A stretch of 28,653 bases of DNA from Kipferlia bialata (lineage: Eukaryota > Fornicata): assembly GCA_003568945.1 (NCBI GenBank), contig BDIP01000148.1, positions 1 through 28,653 of the forward strand. Reading direction: 5' to 3'. Within the stretch, counting starts at the first letter, position 1. Every line of letters begins with the position of its first letter. The notes under the pieces are model-generated. The model worked only from the letters and a program-made list of their open reading frames with translations, made no database searches and was not told where the DNA came from. The translations under genes were made by a program, and so were the position numbers. Shown here piece by piece: positions 1 to 12,000 of the stretch.

Positions 1-48
<48 letters not shown>
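1..48. repeat. Terminal poly-G tract (contig end)
   Basis: 48 consecutive G residues open the window and run directly into intron sequence that ends at the acceptor before position 93. Shorter G or C tracts of 11-16 nt occur inside several introns of this window, so the likely explanation is that the assembly stopped inside an intronic homopolymer. No telomere-type repeat unit is visible. The true tract length cannot be known from this sequence. Confidence 0.9.
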
Positions 49-51
<3 letters not shown>

Positions 52-92
52 CTGATACCTATATACGTGTGTGCACCCACGCTCACCACAAG

Positions 93-3000
93 GAACAGGA
101 TCTAGAGGAGCACCCAGAGTTTGAGGGGATTGCCGTAACACTCAGGGTAAGATGTGAAGTGCTGCGTCTTAACTGTCTCCAAAATAAGAATCATACTTCA
201 GTACTCTCTTTCCTTCAAATCCGCAATGTCATCACAAAGTACACAAGCTGACCCAGGATGCCAGTCCTGTGTTCAAGCCTAGACCTGAGCAGAAGGCGAT
301 CCGCTCCTGTGCAGAGGTATACTGCACTGAGAATTGACATAGTCAATCCACCCAATACCCTGCTCACCCAATACCCTGCTCACCCTCCAGGCCCTAGGGT
401 TCATCACCATCAACACCCAGGTCCAGCTGGGGTCAGAGGCGGTATGTTGATACATATGCATATATTAGTCGGCATGAGTATATAGATATGACCTCTGGTG
501 GTATCTTAGCATGCCTGGATTGAGTATCATATCAGTCTGTGCGCTCTGTATCACTGGCCTCTGTCTCATTTCCCTCTGCTTCATTAATACCAGATAGCCA
601 CCCAGCACTACAACCGGATGATGAAACGCATTTCGCCACCTGAGGGCCCCGCGACCCCTCATATCACAACCTCCGACAAGGACCATAGCAATGCCCAGTA
701 CAAGGACACCCCCTTCATGGAGAGGTACGGGAGCCCCCCCTCCCCCCCCCATCCCCCCGTTACTTTGACACATTGACCAACTGCAGTGATTATGTCACTC
801 CTGAGGCGTTCCGTCTCATGTTCAAAGACGTCGAGGAGGACGTGAAGGCCTGCTTGCCAAAGACTGAGGGATCTGAGGTGCGTGTACACACTGGGAGTGA
901 TACTGGTCCATATTCTGCTACCTACGCTCCTTCCTCACTCAAGGACACAGACTCAGGCATCACGCTGGAGAAGGCCAAGGGGCTCACTGAGGTCATGAGG
1001 CCATACATGTACGAGAGGCATGCCCTCATGAGGGACTACAGCGAGGTGAGAGCTGTAGTGCAGTTGTGATACATACTTACCCTACCCCCCCCCCCATTAG
1101 ATGCACCTGTCATATCCTGTTGCTAACCCACTCACTCCCAGGTGGAGAGGTACTGGGACCCCCTCAAGCTGCAGGTCTGGCAGGTTACTCTGAAGCGCCT
1201 GTGGGTACTCATGGAGGACCTCAGTGACTGTGTGGATGACGTGGAGACACTCTTTAGAGACTTTTGTGCCGCGAGTGAGCAGGGCAAGGATTCTACCACT
1301 TGCAGCGAGGAGGTGCACCGCTACGTGTTCCTCTGTGATACCCCCACCACCACTGGCAAGGACAAGCAGGAGGTATCAGTATATATATGTATATCAGTAT
1401 CTGTATATATATATATATATATCTGTATCAGTATATATACTCACCGCTGGCAAGGACAAGCAGGAGGTATCAGTAGCAGTGTCGGTATATATACTCCGTA
1501 TACCAGTGCATATCATATATATAAGTACGAGTGTACCCCGGTATACTGGTACTGCTAGGGAGGACAAGCAGGAGGTATCGAGATGGGTGTCTCACCTCTT
1601 TGCCCCATAAACATTTGTGATTAGTCTTATCCATCGCCTGTTTCATCGGTGTCTCTCACCCTCAGCCTGCAACCAAGGTCATGCGCATCAGCCTCCCTAA
1701 CACCGATGAGCACGTGTCGCAGCCCCTGCTGGAGGAGACAGGACTCTATACAGATGGAGGGTATGTAGTATTCTGGTACTCAACTGGTTGGATGCTCAAA
1801 GTGTATACTGTTCATGGCTTCTGTCATATGGACTGTTTCCCCCTCATTTACGTCAGGTATGTGGAAGTTCCAGAGAGCGAGGTTGTGGAGACTCAGAGAG
1901 TGAGGGACACCGGCAAGACCTTCTACTGGAAGTTCATACCCTCCGACGAGAACTGTGAGGAGGCCAAGCCCCTGCATGCCGTGCTAGGTTGGCAAATACC
2001 TCTATCGTGTATGAATGCATCACGCAGAGATTCTCACCCCAGCGGGCACTGCTCTGCGGAGTGAGTCCAACATGACTGTGCTCCCTAGCGTTGTCAAGAT
2101 CTACAAGGTATGAATATCGATAAAGTGTAAGTCAGGTATCTATCCCTCTCACTGACAGTGTGACCCAATAGGTGTCTTGTTAGAAACTCACCCCAGACAG
2201 TGAAGGACCGCTCCGTCGTGTGCCTCACCAGGACTGGCAAGGAGGCCCCCTTTGAGTACACCACCACCTCCCAGCAGAGCACACTCCTCTACGTCGCATC
2301 AAGAGACAACACGGATGACAGAGGTAAGGTCCATATCTAATCCTAGAGCGATCAGAATCTGGCACTCACCACTCAGCTCGCCCCTACCGCCGGTTCTTTG
2401 TAGAGTACAAGTCATCGGATACCAGCTCTCTGATGCGCACCATTGTGGACAAGACCAACTTCCTGGAGAACGTGGCTGTGATCAAGAAGGTATGGTAGTG
2501 GGGGGGGGGGGGTTACAGCCATACATTGGGATTGGAGTCATGTGTCTCTGTATATCCTATATCCCATATATGTTCCCTCACCCAGGTGCTGTGTGTACTG
2601 ATGGAGTCCAAGGCCAACGGGGAGGACGGAGCCCCCAGACGGGACTATGCCAACCCCATGGAGAGGTGAGGGGTTGAGCTACGAGTCAGAGTGCGATATG
2701 GCAGTGATACTGGTACCAGTTATGTATGATGATCTCCGTCCTTGTTCTTTACTCACCCTAGCCTCACCCTGGCCCTAGAGAAGCACCCTTCGCTGCTCTA
2801 CTTTGCGTCTCCTGATCTTATTCAGGCCATCTTCCAGACAAGCAACTCTAACGCCCTGAAGAGGTTCTGGAGCGACAAGGTATTATTTGACTGTTCATAT
2901 ATTAGTCATGGTTTCAAGTAATCAGCAACATGAGGTCTTGTGTTTCGGGTGTTGTGTTGTATAACTGTACTCACTGCTCAGATCCCTGTCAAGGACAACC

Positions 3001-6000
3001 TCTGGTACTCTGAGGCTAGAGACACAGTAATGGAGCTCCTCACTGCCTCGTTCTTTGAGGATTCCAGCCCAAGGGTCACTGTTCTGAAGGTGAGTGAAGG
3101 AGTTCTATATGCATAATCGTTATAGCTTGTCTCTCATCCCCAGCAAGAGCACTGGGAGAGCATGAAGAAGATCATCCACACCGTGACTAAGCACAACATC
3201 AAGGAGATCGCCGTCGAGACCTCCAACGAGATCTCCACCACCCAGGACCTGATCAGGTTGTGTATTCGATTAGTCTCATTATCAATAGATGTGTTGTCTG
3301 GTTCATCCTGCTTCTCTCACTCCAGGGTGGCAGAGTCTTCCACTGTGACCTTTGTGCTTTTAAGGGTGTCTCACGACCTCTCTCCAGAGCAGATTGAGAA
3401 CCTCCTCGCTCAGGTGAGGAGCATGTTGATATACTGATGATGAGGCCAATGCCTTTGTATCGATGTGGTTCCTTGTCGTGAATCGTAATAGTGTGTTTAC
3501 CCACCGACTCCAACTCCAGGCAACCGGTGGTCTCCGCATTGTACTCATCAACTTCCCAGGCCTTGTGAGCATGATACCCAGTACGTGTGGTCATACTTAT
3601 ATTTCAGTATATGACTAGTGTCTCTCACCCTCAGGTACCACAGTCATGTGGATGCCCCCTTCTGTGCGGGAGGACAGTGACGAGACAGACCAGCTTGAGT
3701 TCGAGTCGGACTCTATTGTACAGGTTTGGACATGTTAGCTCTTGCCCTTGTTATTCATATATATTGAGTACTGCATCTATCTACCCCTCACCCAGGTTGT
3801 CCAGGGCATCAGCAGCTGCGCAGGCCTAGAGTTCACGGACATTGGCAAAGTGCAGGAGGACAGGAGAACCATGGTCGAGAACGTCCTGGAGTATGCCAGG
3901 AGCCGCTGGGATACAGTCACAAGTGGCGTCAGGCTGCTAGAGGAGTGGGCCGGTTCCGAGTATGATCCTGAGGACATGCTTCGAGTAGTGCCAGAGATTC
4001 TGGCTCCTGGGCTGCCCCGTAGGGACTTCAGGTGGGACTGTCCGTCGAGATATGTAATTCTCATCATATTCTTGGGCCTCACTGATGCATCTGTACTCAC
4101 TCCAGGGACCTGATTCATGGGTGCAACGTCAAGGTGGAGCTCCTTGACTGCAGGAACAGGCCCTTTGCCCAGTTCAAGAAGATGTGCGGCAAGGGAACTG
4201 CTCCCATAGTGCTCCACAACATCAGAGACCGGGACGCCAACTATGACACGGTAGGATGAATACTATACGGCTACGTTGCTCTTCTCTATAGCATTACTCT
4301 CACCTCAGTGGTTCGAGGAGGCCAAGAAGAAGAACCGCCGTGTCATCATATACTGCAAGAGCTCGTCGGTGCTCATCTTTGGGGACCACAACCTGACCTC
4401 CAAGATCCTTCCAATCGAGCGCCCCATGGATGTCCAGCACCCACTGCCCATCCACACCCACCTCATGGGGTTCCCCGCACCCATTGACAAGCCCGTGTCT
4501 GAGGACCCTGACATGGATGCGGAGCCTGAGTCCATCCTTGATGTTCTGGGTGAGTGTTGGGCTGTCGGTGAGGAGGAGGAGGCTGAGGATGGTGACATAG
4601 AGTCTGAGGGTAGAAACATGCTGGAGGACGCTGTGGACGATGAGGGTGAGGCTGTTCTCGAGACACCCATGTTGTGTGTGTCTGACGTCGGCCCTTTCCA
4701 CTTCTTCATTCAGGACCCTGTTGTGAGGCTCTTCAGTGACCAGGTAGAGTGTGTAGTACATCCTATCTGTCTATGACTCTTTAGGTCCTCTCATACCAGG
4801 ACCGTGTCGTTATGTACCTCCGCAGTCTCGGTGTTACTCTAAGGAACTACGTGCCAGGCAGACGTACCTTCGGGGAACCCCTGCAGGAGTCTCTCTCGAT
4901 GGACCATTGGGACTACCAGGTCTCTGACAGTAAGGCAGGGGGTGATGAGGAGGGATCTGAGGCCCCCATTCCTATACCTGCCGTTGTCTTCCCCCATGCG
5001 TCCATCAGCACCCTATCCTTCGAGAAGGCCATGCTCCAGGTAGGGATGTTGTGGTACATGTCTATATATGAATATCAGTCCTCTGTCTCTGCTGACACTG
5101 ACCCCAGAGTGTCGAGAAGGCTCAGAACATGGGATGGCACCGCCTTGCCACCGAGGGCAACACTGTCTCTGGCCAGGCCATGCTCCGTGCCCTCTCTGCC
5201 ACCCCTGACAAGCTGCTATTCATGCTGTCCCTCAACCCGTCAGACATCCATGGTCTCACAGAGCGCATGCACAGCTCCCCTGCGCTGGTCAAGGCCCTCT
5301 CCCGGTACTTCGCCTTTGCTTGGGGCCACATCCTCCCCTGTCTGGTTGGCACTAGGCACCGCTACGTGCCTGTCTCTGACTCACCTTCCGACAAGGAGGA
5401 GCGTAACTATGACCTCAAGGTCTTCTATTCTCAGAGGCCCAAGCTCTTTACTGCCATATCTACCCTCTTCTGTTCACTGCAACTGGCATGTGGCCGTTGT
5501 GGTATCACAGATGAGGACTCCGGTCTCGTGGCCTGCAGCAACCTGACGGACATTGCCTGGGAGATTGCAAGTACGTGTGTTATGTATGAGAGAGCGTCTC
5601 TTGGTTGGTTAATGTTGTGCCCATGTCTCCTCTTACCCTAGGCACCCGCATGTCCTTCAACAGCTCCAGAGACCCAGCCCATGCAGTGTCTCTCTTTGCC
5701 TGTGACTCCGAGACCCTTCTACAGCACCAGTCCACCTTCATGAGAAGGTTCTTCCAGGCAGACAGGCTGCGTGAGATTGCAGCTCTCTCCAAGCACAACA
5801 CCCTCCGCATTGGTGCTTCTGTCATCAAGTACGCCCAGGCCAACGGAGCGGGTCCTGTGGGTGACGTCGATGACGAGCTGGTGAGGTTCTTCACTGCCGT
5901 TGCCACCAAGGAGCATGCTGAGATCCCTCCCAACATGCAGCTGACTCTGGCTGCCCTGGCATGCATTCTGGCTCAGGCTGGGTCGGAGCATGTCGAGCGG

Positions 6001-9000
6001 TGGTGGCACACGTGTCAGGTCCATCTCTTGGGGCAGCATCACGCTGGTGAAGGGCACCCTCTGCTATCAGCGACCCTGCGCCAGCTGGATCTATCCACTG
6101 CTGCCGTGGCGCAGCTGGCTCAGGCTGTCCCACTGCCAGACGGTTGGGACTCTGCGGACCCTCGGGAGCAGTTCTTTGGCAAGCTGTCTCGGGCTATCCA
6201 CATTGCCAGTGAGTCTAGGCACGTCGACTGTCCCGCTACTGAGGAGGAGGACGCTTTCGACCCCGACATGGTTGCTGAGGTGGAGGCTGGCGTAATTGAC
6301 ACCGAGGCAGAGACCCCTGTCCCTGAGGCCCCACAGGAAGATGATGCCTCTGTAGAGTGTGTCGGCGCTGATGACGTCGAGGTCGGTATCGACGGGGAGG
6401 TATCGGCAGAGGAGGCTCCTGCTGATCAGGAAGAGGTGTTGCCCCCTCCAGTTGTGGAGGAGGAGGAGGAGGAGGAGGAGGAGAATGACAGTGAAGACCT
6501 TGTGAAACGCATTAAGGAGTGCGCTGAGGATCTGTTCGACTACATGGTTGAGAACAATGTCCAGGTATCCCGGTAGAGCACGTTCTTCTTCCTTTCATGT
6601 TGACATACCCCTATTAATACTACTCTCTCACCACAGGTCACCTTGACCCCCAAGGTCCCTGCCCTCACCCACCTGGTCATCGTCCACTATGGCTATGACC
6701 GTGTGTGGGATGTCATGTCTATCATCAGGCGTGTGTCTCTCAGCAACCTTCTCTGGCAGATTAGCCACATGGAATCTGAGCGGCCCTTTCCCCTCCAGGT
6801 CTTCTGCTGGACACACACCCCAGACAAGCAGCTGCTGCTCCTACCCCTTACCGGCAACGACGCCAGGGACACCAAGGACATGCGCTCTGAGTTCATTGAT
6901 AACTCCAGTGTCAAGGCGCTCCTGCGTCGGGGAGTTGACAGGCTCGGCCGGGGACAGTACCAGGACGGGATCCTCAGGGCCTCTGTACACTGCCAGTTCC
7001 TCCTGGAGCCCTATGTTCTGTCTCCCTTCATGTACAACGCATGCGCCAAGCAGCTTGGGAAGACTTCACTCAAGTGGGAGGTATACAGTGTCGGCCAAGA
7101 GGGGCACGAGAATGACTCACACCCATGGCCTCCATACAGCATAATGTAAGTCCGAATATTTTGTGGAGTCCGTTTGTATTATGTCGTTGAGACGCATCAC
7201 TTACACAAGGGGATGCCGCCGACCACTGTCCCAGGAGTGCATCCAGCGGTTAGTCAGCCAAGTCCGACCAGGCTCTCTCCCAGCCCTGCCCAGTGCATTC
7301 CAGATGCCAGTGCTGGATGCAGGCCTGACCCCTCAGCGTGTCGTAGAGAACGCACATATCCTCAACGAGCTCATGAGACTCCAGAAGAGGAACAGTGGCA
7401 CCATCGACTACATCATCACCACCATCATGTGCTGGTTCTCCTTTGCTGGGTTCACAAGGGCACAGATGAACAGAATGGCACCTCATCTTAAGAAGTTTGA
7501 CCTCAATAAGGTCAACTTGAAGTCCCTTACTGGCGTGCCCCTGGCGCCGTTCGTCAACGTGTACTGGCAGACTGCCGATGTGGAGCTCTTCACCCCCAAC
7601 TTCCTCGGCCAGACCGCAGAGATGCTCAACTCTGTCCGCCTTTTCTTCGGCCAGGAGTCCCAGTTCCTCAAGGATACCGACATCAGTGAGCATGGCATGG
7701 ACTGTCTGCGTGACACCTGCGATGTCGCTGCAGCGTCCATCACTGCGTCCTTCCCCACAGATGCCATCGAGAGGGTTGAACGTGTCGGCCCAATCGTCAG
7801 TCTGTTCAAGACTCTGGAGACCTCTTGCGGCCGCCGTACTGAGTACGTCACCATGGCAGTCAACAGGTTTGTACAGGGACTCAAGGACTCTCAGCACAAG
7901 AAGGAGGTGTTCTCTTGTGTCTGGACCCTGTGTGCCCCCACTAGAGACAATGGGGGTCGCGTCCTTGCCAAGGTGATGAAGGCATACAAGGATTGCAACT
8001 ACATGGTGTCGCAGCCGACACAGAACGAGATAGGATGGGCTGTGGGTGCGCTGGGAGACAAGTTCCCTGAGATGGCTAAGCTGCTCAGTGCTGTGACTCT
8101 CAAGGATGACGGCACTAGGATAGCCGCCGGCTCTGAGATGGAACTCAAACTAAAGAGACACATGTTCAATAAGCCGTCTGTGACTCCTGAGAGGTGCTCC
8201 TTTGTGTTTGGATCTGCATTTGCTCCTCCAAAGCCTCATGATGACTGGGTACAGAGACATACGTCGGCTGGTAGTTCCAACAGCGGCATGGGGCTGCCTC
8301 GTCTTGCAGGAGGCAGACGCCAACTGGTCACTGGTGACGACGACGACGACGAGACGTTTAAGGTACCCATATCTTGGTAGTGTTATAATGCTGGTATGTA
8401 TTCACTGCCAGGTTCCCACTCTGTTCCACCCCTCCCAGATCGGTGTCCGGAGCAGACACGAGGGGCACGCCATCAGGTACTGAGTATAGGGTGTTCTCTT
8501 TTACTTCATCGCTTCTACATTATGATCCTACCCACCCTAGGAGCCTTGCTCAGTCTGTGGATATGGTTGATGAGCTCTTCACCAAGAACAAGGAGTTTGC
8601 CCCTATCTTTAGGTGCAACGGCCTGCTCAAGGCCACCGACGTGGACAGAGGCATGTATTCGGAGGTTAAGGTATGTGATAGTAACGGTGGAGGTACTGTC
8701 TGGAACGTTCTAGCCACTGTCTCACACCCAAGATCCTGCCCGGCACAGACGTTCTGTTCACCAGTCACGGGGTGGGGAGGTACCTGAAGGGAGAGTCCGA
8801 GCGCCACCAGCGCCATGTGTTCGACAGTTGTACCTTCAGCTCAGAGGAGAGAGAGAACGTTGGGGATGAAGGTATGCTATTTACTTGTATGTATATGACA
8901 AGCGACTATTCACAGTGAATGCTCACGACAGGCTCCATTGTGCGTGTCTTTATAGACAACGGAGAAGCCTACCAGTTCCTCAAGCGTGTCAATGCCCCCT

Positions 9001-12000
9001 TTGTGCTGTATGGACCCAACATCATGATGCGTAGGACAGAGCACAAGGGATTCCTGCCTTGCATGACACACAGGTGGGCGTGTAATTGTCTATATGCAAG
9101 TGTGTTCTCTAATGATCAGGCTGCCAAGTATGGAGACTGCCCACATACCCCTCCACCAGCTCCTTGCATCCTGGCGCCTTCTCGGTGACATCTGCTTCCC
9201 GGACCAGGTACATGATCTTTCTGCGTTCTGTACTTGTGTGGTACCCTCACAGTGTTACTAAATCCCTTACACTTTAGGTCCAGCAGCTCCTGCACTTCAT
9301 CGACTTCCTGGCAATGGCCGGTTTTGAGTACTCGAGGGATGACGCTGATGCCACCAATCCAGCATATGACGTGATGACTGAGGACCATGAGACACCGCCA
9401 GACTTCCAGGTTTGCTAATGCACCTAATAATCTGTTGTCACTGGTTCTCTGCTTTCCTTACTCAGGCTTTTCTTCGCCAGTCCCAGGCAATCAGGCAGGA
9501 GACGTGGTACGGTGACTTCCTGCAGCATGAGAGAGACTTCTGCGGTGCACTTCTAGAGGTTGTCCAAGAATATCACAACTCCACAGGATTGATAGGAGGT
9601 GGTATGAACCTCGATGCTGCCTTCAGTGACCATGACAGACTGAAGAAGTTTGCCAGCGGGGATAACAGATACGTGAAGAAGGTACTTGTTTTGAGTGATA
9701 ACCCAATATTGCATCCTATTCTTACCGACATATCACGTCCAATTTCTCTTTTTGACTTTAGGCGTTCCGGACCTTCAGGCTCAGAGCCAAGGCAGTCATC
9801 AACGGGCCTCCGGACTCTCTTGAGGTCGGGACCCTCTCTGCCATTCTGCGCATCTGCTCAGGCACACCAGACGGACACACGGCAGGGGACTCAGACAAGA
9901 CCAGCAAGCAGGACAGTCACATATTCCGCTTCGCAGCACCAGAGTTCATGGCTGAGGTGGCCCGTGTACTTAAGGGTGTGTGCGAGCGGTGCACCGACAC
10001 GAGAGATACCCTGCGTCTCAATGAAGTGATAGAGGAGGAGGGGATTGATGCAGGTGCCGTCAACACTGCCTACAGCCAGCCTCCCACAACCTACCCAGAC
10101 GACAATGAGGTGTTTAGAGGTGGGGATTCCAACCAGTTCTACGATGCCAACGAGCGCCGCTGCGGCACTGGCACCCAGAGTGGGTCGTCCCTCCTTCCTG
10201 TGTCAATCTTTGACGGCAACACAGACTGCTACTACCTGTCTCTTCAGGAACTGAAGAAGGAGCCGATATACTCCCCTTCCTCTGGGATGGAGCTCGGGTT
10301 CTTTGTGGATAGGAAGATCCTCAAGGTATAGTGTATATAGTGTAATATATATAGTGTTCTGCAACTATTGACATATATAGGCTACATAGTCTAGAGGATC
10401 TTCATTAGCCGTTCTGACTCCTCAGGAGGCCCTTCGTTCCCTCGACGAGAAGGAGGACGACACTGTCGGGTTCGACAGCATCACCGGAGACTTTGACTGG
10501 GGGGATATGTCAGAGGGCACCACAGACACTATAGACAAGTTCCAGATTAGGTCAAAGCTTCTGACATGGGTGAGTTTATACCATTGTGTTCCATGTTCGG
10601 ATATACAGATCTGATACCAGGTGTGTGACACTCTGATGACTCCTCTCTCGGCTGAGAAGAAGCAGACCCTCCTAGGGTTCCTCGAGAAGATGGACTGCCA
10701 GTTCCATGAGCTTGACAAGGTGATGAGCAAGGAAGACGACGGGTCTGGGCGCCGCCACTCTGGCATGTCTCCTGCAGACATCTCGCCCCGCATCATCCTA
10801 CACTGTCTGGCCACAGAGTTCCCCACAGAGACACCTCAGCTCAGTGCCTTCAGGACATCTCTGCTCAGCAAGGCGGCTCTGAATGGACCTGAGGTGGGGC
10901 AGATGGCAGTTTCCACTCTTCGATTCTGGGTATATATACCAACATCCTGAGATTCCAATAGCACTGTTCGGCACCTCTCACATCAGATCACTCAGTTCAC
11001 CACCCGCAAGTCTGGCTATGGTATCTACATCGTGGCTCCCAGGGTGGCTGACATGCTTAGACAGCACCAGATCACCTTCACAGTCGTGGACGCCAGTGCC
11101 CAGGACGGGGCGGGAAACAACACAGATGTAGGGACACTGCAAGTGTACTATTCTAATTTGACGTTAATTGTATCATATTGATGTCAGGTCATCCAGAAGC
11201 TGTACCTGGATATTTGCCGGTCCTTCTCGCACCTGTGCTGCTTTGTGTATGTCAAGGGCCGCACCACCATCGACGACTCCCTCCTGAAGGTGAGACTCTA
11301 TCACATCACATCACAGTATGCTACACGTTTTGTATTTCTAACTCAGTGGTGTGCAGAGTTCACCAAGAAGACCCCCTGGCGCTACATATTCTTCGAGTCC
11401 TGCAACATTGCATGGAACCTCCCCGAGAACAGAGATAGGTAGGTGCTTGAGGGTAAGTGAGGCTTACGTGTTGAGAGAATGTGCGGCTGGTTTTCAATTG
11501 TTTACGTCTCAGGTGCAACACCGAGCATGCAGATGGCTTCACGTCTCGGACCCTGGCAGACCTCAAGGTGTGGGTCCTAGTTTGCTTATAGGATTCTTAT
11601 CTGTTGTAGTCAAGTAGTCATAGTCAAAACTTACCCTAAGGCCGCTGCCGGGATGCGTCCCCTTCACAAGGACAAGTTCGCTGAGTTCGTGGAGACATCC
11701 ACGTTTGGAGAGCTTCAGACACAGATGTACGTATGCAGTGGAGTTAGAGCCTGATGTAGACTCATTACACACACATCCACTAACGTCAGGGGCAACGGCA
11801 CTGTCTCGAACTGGGACTACGCTATGGGATACGACATCGACTTCCAGGAGAAGGTGGGTTGCTAGTCAATTATACTATGGCAGCGAATAACACCCAGGTG
11901 GACAGATTCATCAACAACGATGAGTACCGCATCATGCTCCTGTCCTCCCCTCCAGGTACTGTGTGATACCGTATTCGGGTGCTAATGGCGAGTTCTCCGT

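Noticed and set aside
1-48. Telomere at the window end
   Set aside because: A pure homopolymer has no repeat unit typical of telomeres, and the adjoining sequence is the tail of an intron in a gene that clearly continues outward.
1396-1440. TA-rich microsatellite as a transposon remnant or promoter
   Set aside because: It lies inside an intron between copies of the exon-end duplication, has no terminal repeats or target-site duplication, and simple TATA tracts occur in many introns here.
5990-6295. Second-frame open stretch inside the 923-nt exon 5642-6564
   Set aside because: The main frame stays open through the whole exon and matches the phase of both flanking introns. The second frame has no supporting splice sites.
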